A stretch of DNA of 17,013 nt from Lachnospiraceae bacterium (GCA_900770535.1 CAAHDV010000027.1:1-17013), one strand, 5' to 3'; shown: positions 1-7,478, numbered from the stretch's first letter. The notes: generated by a model not told the origin, from the sequence alone. Numbers and translations are program-made.

Positions 1-13
1 CCTCACAGTTACG

Positions 14-58
14 GGCAAAAATCCATTGAAAATTGCCTTCGGCAATGGGATTTTTGCC
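14..58. repeat. Long imperfect hairpin
   Basis: Two arms starting GGCAAAAATCC and ending GGATTTTTGCC enclose an inner stem TTGCC/GGCAA with a 3-base loop. On the minus strand the inner hairpin is followed by a short T run, so it could terminate the leftward transcript that starts near 168. No gene can be assigned to it. It may equally be a copy of a dispersed intergenic palindrome. Confidence 0.6.
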
Positions 59-76
59 TGCAAGCCCATGTTTTCA

Positions 77-131
77 TACGGTCAGCGCAGTGAATGCGCA
101 GACCTACTGAACAGTTACTGCGCCGACCGTA
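77..131. repeat. 15-bp inverted repeat, 25-base loop
   Basis: The left arm TACGGTCAGCGCAGT (77-91) is the reverse complement of the right arm ACTGCGCCGACCGTA (117-131) except for one base. The loop contains a second GCGCAG copy and an ACTG/CAGT pair, so alternative foldings are possible. It lies inside the predicted leader of the leftward promoter at 175-203. No riboswitch class that I know fits. Confidence 0.65.
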
Positions 132-174
132 TCTCCGGCCGGCAAAATCCGTTTTCGCAGCAATCGTATCTCCC

Positions 175-203
175 ATTATAGAAGCAGTCAGAAAAACCGT
201 CAA
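175..203 (-). promoter_or_regulatory. Leftward sigma-A promoter for a gene outside the window
   Basis: On the minus strand TTGACG (198-203) and TATAAT (175-180) are separated by exactly 17 bases, close to the sigma-A consensus. Transcription would start near 168 and run off the left edge through the two palindromes at 77-131 and 14-58. The -35 box lies within the terminator stem of the antiporter gene. No coding region with a ribosome site is visible in the remaining 168 bases. Confidence 0.6.
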
Positions 204-226
204 GCACATGCACCTGACGGTTTTCT
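191..226 (-). terminator. Rho-independent terminator of the antiporter gene
   Basis: On the minus strand an AAAACCGTCA arm and a TGACGGTTTTTC arm enclose a 12-base loop, with the T-rich tract at the 3' end. It begins about 10 bases after the TAA stop of the antiporter gene at 234-236. Confidence 0.75.
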
Positions 227-233
227 TACGGTT

Positions 234-1169
234 TTAGGAATTCAGAAGCCAGACAAAATACCCGGCATAGCAAAGCAGCATCAGGATTCCTGTTTTTCTG
301 GTCAGTTTCTGGTTCCGGACGGTTCCAAGCAGCAAAAGAAGCGCTGCGCCGATTGCCACAAATGTATCCACCCGGAATCCGGGCTGAAAACTCACCGGCG
401 TGATCAGGGCCGTAGTTCCCACCACAAACAGGATATTAAAGATATTGCTCCCCACAATGTTTCCGATGGCAATATCTGCCTTTCCCTTTAAAGCTGCTGA
501 CACCGAGGTAAACAGCTCCGGCAGCGAGGTTCCAAGCGCCACGATGGTCAGGCCTATGAAACGCTCACTCATTCCGATGATCTTTGCAATGGCCGTTGCC
601 GCATCGACAGTTACATCACTTCCCGCCACTACCAGAACCAGGCCGATGACCGCACCGGCAAACAGCTTCCAAAGCGGCTGGAGCTCCTGCGCATCCACGT
701 TGTCCTGCCGCCCGCTCATCGCCATATACAAAAGATAGGCCAGATAGATCAGAAACAAGATCCACAGCAGCGCGCCTTCTCCGCGGCTCACCACACTCCC
801 GCTGAATCCAGCCAGAAGCAGAACAGCCGTGATAAAGATCATATACGGAATCTCAATCCGCACCGTAGACTTTGCCACGGCCAGGGTCACAATTGCGGAT
901 GTGATTCCCAGAATAATCAGGATATTTAAAATATTGCTTCCCACAATGTTTCCAATGGTGATCTCCGCGTTTCCCTTCAGCGCTGCCGTGATACTGACAG
1001 CGGCTTCCGGCGCGCTGGTCCCCATGGCCACAATGGTCAGGCCAATCACCAGCTGCGGGACCCCAAAGCGGTCCGCAATTCCAGAACTGCCCTCCACGAA
1101 CCAGTCCGCTCCTTTTACCAGCATGCCAAAGCCAAGTGCTAAAAGCAATAGTTCCATGATGATTTTCAT
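234..1169 (-). CDS. CaCA-family calcium/sodium-type cation antiporter (YrbG-like)
   Basis: This 311-residue membrane protein is of the YrbG/CaCA type. It has two homologous alpha-repeat halves: GTSAPE at 50-55 with GNIVGSN at 73-79, and GTSLPE at 213-218 with GNIVGSN at 236-242. These acidic GTSxPE and GNIVGSN segments form the cation site in the family. About ten hydrophobic segments cover the rest. The start is set at the ATG at 1169 because AGGAGG (1178-1183) lies 8 bases upstream. The ATG two codons earlier is only 2 bases from that site, and the longer reading frame upstream is leader RNA. The family exchanges Ca2+ or related cations for Na+ or H+. The manganese-type riboswitch in front of this copy suggests that Mn2+ efflux, or Ca2+ efflux tied to Mn2+, is part of its job (inference). 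Confidence 0.93.
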   Translation of the reverse strand: MKIIMELLLLALGFGMLVKGADWFVEGSSGIADRFGVPQLVIGLTIVAMGTSAPEAAVSITAALKGNAEITIGNIVGSNILNILIILGITSAIVTLAVAKSTVRIEIPYMIFITAVLLLAGFSGSVVSRGEGALLWILFLIYLAYLLYMAMSGRQDNVDAQELQPLWKLFAGAVIGLVLVVAGSDVTVDAATAIAKIIGMSERFIGLTIVALGTSLPELFTSVSAALKGKADIAIGNIVGSNIFNILFVVGTTALITPVSFQPGFRVDTFVAIGAALLLLLGTVRNQKLTRKTGILMLLCYAGYFVWLLNS

Positions 1170-1199
1170 AAGCATATCCTCCTTCTGCCAGTAGCGGTC

Positions 1200-1398
1200 A
1201 GATTTTCGCTTTCCACAACATGAAAAGCGAGACTCCCACCGTACCATTGTCGTTGTACGGTGAAAGTCTCGCTGCTTGGTCACAAACCGGATTTTCCACT
1301 GTTTTGCCGCGTCAGGCAAAACTGCTTCCAATCGTACTGACGGTTCTGCAAACATCTGCCTTTATCGGCAGCATGTCAGCTACTCCCTTTCCCTTAAA
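1200..1398 (-). ncRNA. yybP-ykoY-type (manganese) riboswitch leader
   Basis: Reading the minus strand from 1398, the leader has AAGGGAGTAGC (about 1378-1390). A GTCAGTACGATTGG segment follows, matching from memory the conserved GUCA-x-CG block of the class. Then comes GCGAGACTTTCACC, matching the conserved GCGAGACUUU(u/g)CC loop, closed as an 18-bp hairpin (1227-1272). The 3' strand of the basal stem, CTTTTC (1222-1227), can pair either with GGAAAG at the 5' end (1387-1392) or with GGAAAGCG downstream (1207-1214). Those two pairings are mutually exclusive, as in a switch. No U-run follows the competing hairpin, so control is probably translational rather than by termination. The class senses Mn2+ and often precedes cation exporters. 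The match was made by eye, without a covariance model. Confidence 0.72.
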
Positions 1399-1401
1399 TC
1401 C

Positions 1402-1407
1402 ATCTTA
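1402..1407 (-). promoter_or_regulatory. Possible -10 box for the antiporter leader
   Basis: TAAGAT on the minus strand lies about 10 bases upstream of the first base of the riboswitch. At 17 bases further upstream there is only a poor -35 match (TGGCAG). It is placed mainly by its position relative to the leader. Confidence 0.35.
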
Positions 1408-1465
1408 GCAGATTTTCTCAATAACTGCCATAGATTTTCCTGTTTTTAACAAATTTTTAACTGCC

Positions 1466-2323
1466 TCAGGCCTCTTCGCTGTTCTTCTTCTCAGCAGCCT
1501 GTCTCTGAAGCGCTGCGGAAGCGGCTGCCGCAATGGCCTGGTCGGACGCTGCCTGAGCCCGCGCTGCCGGGTCCTGCTGTACCGGAACCGGACGGTTCAC
1601 TGCCAGTGGAAGGTTCACGCCCATAATGTTTAAGACAACACCCTTTGCTTCTTTATCTAATACCTTTGGAAGCTGCGCCGCGTCTACAATCACCGGCTTA
1701 AATGCCTTGTTGCGGTTAAAACGGCTGAATTCCACGGCATCCGTGAATACCAGCTGGTATTTGTCACCGGTGTTCAGCTTAACTAACGGAGTTCCGTTGC
1801 CATCCTGCTGCAGCGCAAAGATAAATTTGCTCTTCATAAAGTCGGCAGACATCTCCTCCTGGAGCTGTGCCATGCGCTTTTCATCCTGAACTTCTTTCGG
1901 TCTGCGCACTTCCTGGGCAAAATACAGCGCCGTCAGATGAAGCTGCGGATTCTCAATCCACTGCTTGCCCTCTTCCAGCTGCGGATCTTCTCTGCGCTTT
2001 GCGAATTCATCGATCTGGATCAGATCCATCTTGTCATCATAATGGATTTCCAGCGCATTAACACCCATGGTATAGAGGTTTGTAAAGAATAAAAGCATAT
2101 GGCTGGAAAGAATCTTGGCAGCTCCTACCGGAATCTGCTTTTCCTTTAATTCTTCTGCTTTTGCTTTGGCCGTATCTTCTGCCAGATATACAAACACCTT
2201 ATCATCATAGGTTTCTGCGTCACATTCCACATATGGTTCTTTGGTAAATCCGGATATCAGTACGTAAACTGCTCCCTCTGCCTCTTTCATCTGCAGCAGC
2301 AGTCTGTCTTTTCCCTCACTCAT
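1466..2323 (-). CDS. SseB N-terminal domain family protein
   Basis: This 285-residue soluble protein has no signal peptide. Its first part (about 12-115) has the SseB-like pattern: hydrophobic strands such as AVYVLISG and KVFVYLAED, a helix, then LLLFFTNLY with NALEIHYDD. A second similar unit (about 150-235) contains YQLVFTDAVEFSRFNR. The C-terminus is an Ala/Gln-rich, probably disordered tail. The family is widespread in Bacillota and its biochemical role is unclear. The enhanced serine sensitivity and type III secretion associations known from other bacteria should not be carried over. The start is the ATG at 2323, with AGGAG six bases upstream. The longer frame to 2392 has no ribosome site and would cover the leader. 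The consensus promoter at 2419-2447 implies independent transcription. Confidence 0.8.
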   Translation of the reverse strand: MSEGKDRLLLQMKEAEGAVYVLISGFTKEPYVECDAETYDDKVFVYLAEDTAKAKAEELKEKQIPVGAAKILSSHMLLFFTNLYTMGVNALEIHYDDKMDLIQIDEFAKRREDPQLEEGKQWIENPQLHLTALYFAQEVRRPKEVQDEKRMAQLQEEMSADFMKSKFIFALQQDGNGTPLVKLNTGDKYQLVFTDAVEFSRFNRNKAFKPVIVDAAQLPKVLDKEAKGVVLNIMGVNLPLAVNRPVPVQQDPAARAQAASDQAIAAAASAALQRQAAEKKNSEEA

Positions 2324-2418
2324 GTTACACTCCTGTCCGCGGTTCCACATCGTAGCTTCTGCGTTCCGCCTGTCTTTTTCCGTCAACCGCATTCCTGTTG
2401 CTTCACGGTCTGCACCTA

Positions 2419-2447
2419 ATTATACAGGCTTTTTCCCGCTTTTTCAA
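2419..2447 (-). promoter_or_regulatory. Sigma-A promoter of the SseB-domain gene
   Basis: TTGAAA (2442-2447) and TATAAT (2419-2424) on the minus strand have a 17-base spacer. Transcription would start near 2412, about 90 bases before the chosen ATG at 2323. The promoter sits just behind the malQ stop codon and separates this gene from the maltose operon. Confidence 0.8.
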
Positions 2448-2495
2448 CCAATGTTTTCCTGCAGCCAGCCACTGTTTTCCATCCGGCACGGGAAA

Positions 2496-3998
2496 TCAGT
2501 TCCAGTTCATCCGCCCATAGCGCAGGGTCATGCCGCGGATTTCCTGTTTTAAATCCTCCGTCAGATCAGACTCTGTCAGGCGCCATTTCCAGTTCGTTCC
2601 CACGGTGGACGGCTTATTGATCCGGCTCCGGTTGCCCAGTCCCATATAATCCTGCATCGGAATGACACAGAGAACTGACCGGCTGCGAAGGATCAGGCTG
2701 ATAAAGGATTTTCCAAGTTTTGACTGTGGGGTATACTGGTCACAGAGATAATCCCGCGCCATCTTCTGCTCTTCCGGGGTAATGCTCTTCCACCAGCCCG
2801 CCAGTGTCTCATTGTCGTGGGTTCCCGTGTAGGCCACGGAATTTTCCGGATAGTTGTGCGGCAGATAGTCATTGGCACAGCCGGAATCCCGGGAATCGAA
2901 GGCGAACTCCAGCACCTTCATGCCAGGGAATCCGCTCTCCTGCACCAGACGGCGCACGGAATCCGTCACGTACCCAAGATCCTCGGCAATGACCTGCTTC
3001 CAGCCAAGGGCCTGCTCCACCTTCCGGAACAGATCGATGCCCGGCCCCTTCTCCCAGTGTCCGTTCACGGCAGAGGTATCCCCGTACGGAATGGAATAGT
3101 ACTCATCAAATCCTCGGAAATGGTCAATGCGCACAACATCGTAGAGACGGAAGCAGTAAGCCAGTCTTGAGATCCACCACTGATACCCGGTCTCCCGGTG
3201 ATAATCCCAGCGGTAAAGCGGATTTCCCCAGAGCTGTCCGTCCGCGGAGAAGCCATCCGGCGGGCATCCGGCTACCGCAAGCGGAACATTGTCAGCATCC
3301 AGCTGAAACAGCTCCGGGTGCGCCCAGGCATCCGCGCTGTCCATGGATACATAAATCGGAATGTCTCCGATCAGCTGGATTCCCCGCTCGTTGGCATACG
3401 TCTTCAGCTGGTTCCACTGGCGGTAAAACAGATACTGCAGATACTGCTGAAATTCGATATCAAAGTACAGCTCCCTGCGGTAGTAATCCATGGCATTGCC
3501 CCAGCGCAGGCGGATGTCTTCCGCCCATTTCGTCCACGCTACACCGTCAAACCGGTCCTTGACTGCCATGAAAAGGGCATAGTCCGAAAGCCACCAGTTA
3601 TTTTCGGCAACAAATTTCTGGTAATCCGGATTTGTATGGATATGGCTGCGCTCATAGGCCTTGCGAAGCAGCGGATAGCGCCCCAGATAAAGCTTTTCGT
3701 AGTCGATATCCCGCGCTTTCGTTCCAAAATCTACTGCATCACATTCTTCTTTTGTCAGAACGCCTTCCTCAATCAGCGCTTCCAGACTGATGAAGTAAGG
3801 ATTGCCCGCAAAGGTGGAAAAGGACTGGTACGGAGAATCCCCGTAGCTGGTCGGTCCCAGCGGAAGAATCTGCCAGTAACTCTGTCCGGCTTCCTTCAGC
3901 CAGTCCACAAACTCATAAGCGCTTTTTGAAAAACATCCGATGCCGTATTTCGACGGCAGACTGCTAAGCGGCAGCAAAATTCCTGCTGATCTGTTCAT
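2496..3998 (-). CDS. malQ: 4-alpha-glucanotransferase (amylomaltase, GH77)
   Basis: MalQ transfers glucan segments between maltooligosaccharides and releases glucose. At 500 residues it has the usual length of the bacterial GH77 family. Diagnostic blocks are visible: the N-terminal SAGILLPLSSLPSKYGIG, DSPYQSFSTFAGNPYFI, and GDIPIYVSMDSADAW. VVRIDHFRGFDEYY carries the nucleophile Asp292, VIAEDLG carries the acid/base Glu339, and TGTHDNET carries Asp395. All three catalytic carboxylates are present, so the enzyme should be active and cytoplasmic. The start at 3998 is preceded by AAGGGAG ten bases upstream. The gap to the upstream phosphatase gene is only 46 bases with no promoter seen, so it is read as the last gene of the malT-mapP-malQ operon. 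There it would process the maltose released by the phosphatase. Confidence 0.96.
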   Translation of the reverse strand: MNRSAGILLPLSSLPSKYGIGCFSKSAYEFVDWLKEAGQSYWQILPLGPTSYGDSPYQSFSTFAGNPYFISLEALIEEGVLTKEECDAVDFGTKARDIDYEKLYLGRYPLLRKAYERSHIHTNPDYQKFVAENNWWLSDYALFMAVKDRFDGVAWTKWAEDIRLRWGNAMDYYRRELYFDIEFQQYLQYLFYRQWNQLKTYANERGIQLIGDIPIYVSMDSADAWAHPELFQLDADNVPLAVAGCPPDGFSADGQLWGNPLYRWDYHRETGYQWWISRLAYCFRLYDVVRIDHFRGFDEYYSIPYGDTSAVNGHWEKGPGIDLFRKVEQALGWKQVIAEDLGYVTDSVRRLVQESGFPGMKVLEFAFDSRDSGCANDYLPHNYPENSVAYTGTHDNETLAGWWKSITPEEQKMARDYLCDQYTPQSKLGKSFISLILRSRSVLCVIPMQDYMGLGNRSRINKPSTVGTNWKWRLTESDLTEDLKQEIRGMTLRYGRMNWN

Positions 3999-4044
3999 AT
4001 GTTCAATACTCCCTTATTGTTTATCCTGATTTCAAAGGGTCAGA

Positions 4045-4899
4045 CTATACTGACACCGTTACCATAACACCAAAATGATCGGACACCACCGGATACCGTG
4101 TTCCATTGCAGATGACTCTGCTGGAACCGATGCGGACCGGATTCCGGCTGAAAATATAATCCAGGCGGCAGCTCTCCCCTTCTGCCATCCTGTCTCTCCA
4201 GCCATCGATCACATGGTCCACGGTCGCGCCGTCATCTTTCTGCTCCGCCAGAACATAGCTGTCCAGCCACCCAGTCTTTCGGATGCAGTCATAGCCCTCA
4301 CCGGACACCGCGGACGGGCTGTTAAAATCTCCCAGAAGCCAGACATTGGTTCCGCGTTCCAGTCTGCCCTTTTTTTGCAGGATCCGGTTTAACTGTTCCC
4401 ACTGCCCTGCAAATGGATCTTCCGCATCGTCCCACCATCCCATGTGGACGGTGTAAAACCAGCTATCCGGGGCCGCCTCCGTGCGGATGCCAAGCATCCG
4501 CCTGGTCTTCCAGTAATGGTAATCTGAGGATCGGCTGATCTGAAACTGGTCCGTATCCGCGACGGGCGATAAGCTGAACAGTGCCATGCCTTCATCGTAG
4601 CGGTCATAGCCCAGCTTTGCCGAGATCCAGGTCCAGGAATAGGAAAGCCCGGAGTCATTTAAAAGTTCTGCAAGCCTTGCCGCATGGTTTCCTCTCCGCA
4701 CGGGGAGAGAAAAGCCGCTGCAGCGCACAAATCCAGGCAGCTCCTCATCCGGCCAGATTTCCCCGCCAGCCAGCTGATTCACCTCCTGCATGGCCAGAAT
4801 GTCCGGTTTTTCTTTCCGGATGACTTCCGCAAACGCACGCAGTTTTTTCTCGTAATGTTCCTCAATAAGGCTGTGGGTATTCAGTGTGATCAGTTTCAT
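4045..4899 (-). CDS. mapP: EEP-fold phosphatase, probable maltose-6'-phosphate phosphatase (MapP-like)
   Basis: This 284-residue protein carries all the hallmarks of the endonuclease/exonuclease/phosphatase fold: TLNTH with Asn7, AMQEVN with Glu39, HMGWWDD with His152, LLGDFNS with Asp191 and Asn193, LDYIFS with Asp247, and SDHFGV with Asp274-His275. This is a metal-dependent phosphoester hydrolase. A fold of this type is generic, but the setting is specific: it lies between a glucose/maltose-class PTS permease and MalQ. In Enterococcus faecalis the PTS maltose route uses MapP, a maltose-6'-phosphate phosphatase that I recall as belonging to this fold. I therefore infer the same role here. 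The start at 4899 follows GAGG by eight bases; the 12 extra residues upstream have no support. If the inference is wrong, it is another EEP hydrolase acting on a sugar phosphate. Confidence 0.72.
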   Translation of the reverse strand: MKLITLNTHSLIEEHYEKKLRAFAEVIRKEKPDILAMQEVNQLAGGEIWPDEELPGFVRCSGFSLPVRRGNHAARLAELLNDSGLSYSWTWISAKLGYDRYDEGMALFSLSPVADTDQFQISRSSDYHYWKTRRMLGIRTEAAPDSWFYTVHMGWWDDAEDPFAGQWEQLNRILQKKGRLERGTNVWLLGDFNSPSAVSGEGYDCIRKTGWLDSYVLAEQKDDGATVDHVIDGWRDRMAEGESCRLDYIFSRNPVRIGSSRVICNGTRYPVVSDHFGVMVTVSV

Positions 4900-4920
4900 G
4901 TTCTGTCCTCTTTTTCTCCC

Positions 4921-4976
4921 GGGGCTGTCGCACAATTGTCTCCAGAACGTATCGGAAACAATTGTGCGACAGCCCC
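4921..4976. repeat. Perfect 19-bp inverted repeat between malT and mapP
   Basis: GGGGCTGTCGCACAATTGT (4921-4939) and its exact reverse complement (4958-4976) flank an 18-base loop. On the coding (minus) strand it is followed by GGGAGAAAAAG rather than a T run, so it is not a classic terminator for the operon. It may be an mRNA processing or stability element that sets a different level for malT than for mapP-malQ. It could also be one copy of a dispersed palindrome. On the plus strand TGTTTTCTT follows it, but no rightward gene ends there. Confidence 0.85.
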
Positions 4977-4983
4977 TGTTTTC

Positions 4984-7254
4984 TTACAGGATATCGTTGA
5001 TATCGGATTTCAGCACATCGGCCTTCGGTCCGTACACAGCCTGGATTCCCTGATCCTTTTTGATCAGTCCCAGAGCTCCTTCTGCTTTCCACTCCGGAAG
5101 CTCCGCCACTTTGGAAAGATCTTTGACCGTAACACGAAGGCGGGTCATGCAGGCATCCACCAGCACAATGTTCTCTCTTCCTCCAAGCAGCGCAATGATG
5201 CGTTCTGCCTGGCTGTTTTCCTTTTTTGTTCCGGCACCCGCGTCACTGCTCCCAGCCGTCTGCGTGCCATCCTCCTGAGCCGACTCATCGGTATAATTTC
5301 CAAGGCGTCCCGGAGTCGCAAAGCCGAATTTTCCGATCATAACGTAAGCAACTGCATAGCCGATGATGAAAAATACCACCACGCAAATCACAAAGTTGAT
5401 GAGGTCACCGCCCAGGCCAGCCTTTAAGGACATGGGAATGCGGGTGATAAATTCCAGGTTTCCAAAGGAATGGAGACGCAGATGGATCACACCGGCCATG
5501 GCAAAGGCACATCCCTGCAGCACCGCATAAACCACATAGAGCGGCAGCGCGCAGAACATGAACATAAACTCTAACGGCTCCGTCACACCGGTCAGGAACA
5601 CGGCCAGCACGGTGGAGAAAAACATGGAGCGGTAATTCTGGCGCTTGTCGGCATCGACACGGCGGTACATAGCCAGCGCGATACCAAGCAGCAGGCCGGT
5701 GGCTCCAATCATCTGGCCCACTTTGAACCGGGCCGGTGTTACCGTGGTAAGAAGGTTCGTGTAAGCTTCCATATCGCCCGCATTCTTAAAGTTGATCAGG
5801 TCCGTTGCCCAGGCCAGCCACAGCGGATCCTGGCCAAATACCTGGCTTCCCGCGTTCACACCGGTCGCAATGGTGTAGGTGCCGCCAAAGGAAGTGTAGT
5901 TCATCGGAATGGTCAGCATATGGTGCAGGCCGAACGGCAGCAGCAGACGCTCCAGAGTTCCGTAAATGAACGGTGCCAGGATTGGAGATGTGGAGGAAGA
6001 ATTCGCGATCCACACACCAAACGCGTTGATTCCGGACTGTACAACCGGCCATACCAGGGCCAGAATCAGGGAAATGATCACGGACCAGGCAATGCAGACC
6101 ATCGGCACAAACCGTTTGCCGTTAAAGAATGCCAGGGCATCCGGCAGCTTCCGGAAATTGTAGTAGCGGTTATAGATCACGCCTCCGGCAAAACCGGAAA
6201 TGATGCCCACGAACACCCCCATGTTCAGCGCCGGAGCCCCCAGCACGGAAGTGAAGTATCCGTTTACCAGGATTTCCTGGCCAAACAGCGTGTGGGTAAC
6301 CGCATCCGGATCGCTGAGCATAGCGGAGGTCACCCCGAAAATGGAACCGGTGATCTGGTTGATCAGGATAAAGGTAATGATTGCCGCGAAGGCACCGCCT
6401 GCCCGTTCCTTTGCCCAGGAGCCGCCAATCGCAATCGCAAACAAAATGTGCAGGTTATTGATCACGGCCCAGCCGATGTTCTCCATCGTGCTTCCCACCG
6501 TCATCAGCACGGAGAGATCTGCTCCCGCCATCTGAACCAGCTTTCCAAGGCTGATCATGAGGCCTGCTGCCGGCATAACTGCAATGACGGTCATTAAGAC
6601 TTTGCCAAGCTTCTGCAGAAAATCAAAGTTGAAATTCAGGCGCGGCTTCTGTGACGGCTTCCCGCCCGGCTTCCCCGCAGCCTTTTCTGCTGTTTTCGGA
6701 GCTGTTTCTTCACCATCCGCAGCCTTTTCTGCTGCCTTTGCAGCTGTTTTTTCGCTGTCTACAGCTTTTTCTGTGTTGTCCGCAGCTGTCTTTGCGCTCT
6801 CTGGCACCTCCATCAGCACCGTTTCCCCTGCTTTCACCGGTCCCTCGGTGCTGTTTAACTGCTGTCCGTTGAAGCCGCCGCACACCAGAACCGGTGTAAT
6901 GGAATTGATTCCGCGTTCCTTTAAATATGCCAGATCCACCTCAGCCAGAAGGTCCCCGGCCTTTACCTGGTCACCTGGTTTTACAAAAACCTGAAAACAT
7001 TCCCCGTTTAAATGTACGGTCTCCAGCCCCATATGGATCAGAAGCTCCAGGCCTTCTGCTGTACGCAGGCCAAAGGCATGCTTCGTATCTGCCACGGAAA
7101 CAATCTCGCCGTCCACCGGACTGAGCAGTTTTCCCTCAGACGGGATCACTGCCATGCCATCCCCGATGATCTTCTGGGAAAATACCGGATCCGGAACTTC
7201 GCCAAGTCCCACGGCTTCTCCTGTCATCGGAGAAAGAATTTTGCTGCACTTCAT
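4984..7254 (-). CDS. malT: PTS glucose/maltose-class permease, EIIA-EIIC-EIIB fusion
   Basis: This 756-residue fusion phosphorylates and imports a glucoside. EIIA(Glc-type) occupies residues 1-150, with His59 (KHAFGL) and the phosphorylatable His74 (LLIHMGLETV). A charged Ala/Lys/Glu linker runs from 152 to 205 and is built from 14-residue repeats. EIIC spans about 206-645, starting FDFLQKLGKVLM, with FGLHHM (441-446) and GVTEPLEF (556-563). EIIB follows a Ser/Gly linker, with the phosphocysteine at Cys702 in DACMTRLRV. The start at 7254 is chosen because EIIA begins exactly there, and GAGGGGG lies eight bases upstream. The neighbouring mapP-like gene, malQ and LacI-type regulator point to maltose as substrate. 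Glucose or another alpha-glucoside remains possible. It is the first gene of a leftward operon driven from 7356-7384. Confidence 0.9.
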   Translation of the reverse strand: MKCSKILSPMTGEAVGLGEVPDPVFSQKIIGDGMAVIPSEGKLLSPVDGEIVSVADTKHAFGLRTAEGLELLIHMGLETVHLNGECFQVFVKPGDQVKAGDLLAEVDLAYLKERGINSITPVLVCGGFNGQQLNSTEGPVKAGETVLMEVPESAKTAADNTEKAVDSEKTAAKAAEKAADGEETAPKTAEKAAGKPGGKPSQKPRLNFNFDFLQKLGKVLMTVIAVMPAAGLMISLGKLVQMAGADLSVLMTVGSTMENIGWAVINNLHILFAIAIGGSWAKERAGGAFAAIITFILINQITGSIFGVTSAMLSDPDAVTHTLFGQEILVNGYFTSVLGAPALNMGVFVGIISGFAGGVIYNRYYNFRKLPDALAFFNGKRFVPMVCIAWSVIISLILALVWPVVQSGINAFGVWIANSSSTSPILAPFIYGTLERLLLPFGLHHMLTIPMNYTSFGGTYTIATGVNAGSQVFGQDPLWLAWATDLINFKNAGDMEAYTNLLTTVTPARFKVGQMIGATGLLLGIALAMYRRVDADKRQNYRSMFFSTVLAVFLTGVTEPLEFMFMFCALPLYVVYAVLQGCAFAMAGVIHLRLHSFGNLEFITRIPMSLKAGLGGDLINFVICVVVFFIIGYAVAYVMIGKFGFATPGRLGNYTDESAQEDGTQTAGSSDAGAGTKKENSQAERIIALLGGRENIVLVDACMTRLRVTVKDLSKVAELPEWKAEGALGLIKKDQGIQAVYGPKADVLKSDINDIL
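6675..6734. repeat. 42-base degenerate tandem repeat in the EIIA-EIIC linker
   Basis: An identical 18-mer beginning CCGCAGCCTTTTC occurs at 6675-6692 and again at 6717-6734, 42 bases apart. In protein terms these are 14-residue units: EKAVDSEKTAAKAA (162-175), EKAADGEETAPKTA (176-189), then EKAAGKPG. This suggests that the linker grew by slippage or unequal duplication. Confidence 0.75.
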
Positions 7255-7336
7255 AAAAATATCCCCCTCATGTTCTTTTACCGGTTCTGCGCCCCGTGTG
7301 CTGCCCTGTGATTCTCCTGTGTTGTTTTGCGCAACT

Positions 7337-7354
7337 AATGCAACCGTTTGCATT
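7337..7354. promoter_or_regulatory. LacI-family operator (MalR/cre-like) at the malT start site
   Basis: AATGCAACCGTTTGCATT is an imperfect palindrome with the central CG typical of LacI/CcpA-family operators. It lies directly downstream of the malT -10 box, so a bound repressor would block transcription initiation. The core TGCAACCGTTTGCA matches 12 of 14 positions of the CcpA cre consensus, so MalR and CcpA cannot be distinguished by sequence alone. Confidence 0.75.
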
Positions 7355-7355
7355 A

Positions 7356-7384
7356 ACTATATCTGTTTTACACGAGGATTGCAA
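7356..7384 (-). promoter_or_regulatory. Promoter of the malT-mapP-malQ operon
   Basis: On the minus strand TTGCAA (7379-7384) and TATAGT (7356-7361) are 17 bases apart. The predicted start near 7349 falls inside the operator at 7337-7354. The leader of about 95 bases before the malT ATG shows no terminator or riboswitch. Confidence 0.75.
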
Positions 7385-7478
7385 CCTAATTTTGGTTTTC
7401 GCCGTGCTTTCTCCACTTTTCACAACTTTTTGGCGCCGTTTTTGTGCGTATTGTCCATGTGCCTGCGAACAATGTTTC

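Noticed and set aside
9..209. 66-codon minus-strand frame at the left edge
   Set aside because: It runs through the palindromes, has no ribosome site, and begins inside the antiporter terminator. The composition is not protein-like.
1170..1355. Longer N-terminus for the antiporter
   Set aside because: The extra 62 codons fall in the riboswitch-like leader, do not resemble any transporter start, and the good ribosome site points to the ATG at 1169.
3198..3929. 243-codon plus-strand frame opposite malQ
   Set aside because: It lies wholly antisense to a gene with intact GH77 catalytic motifs, and has no promoter or ribosome site. It is a shadow frame.
4921..4976. Terminator ending transcription after malT
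   Set aside because: There is no T run follows the stem on the coding strand, and mapP-malQ have no promoter of their own, so full termination here is unlikely.
4684..5427. 247-codon plus-strand frame over the mapP/malT junction
   Set aside because: It reads through the 19-bp palindrome and is antisense to two well-supported genes.
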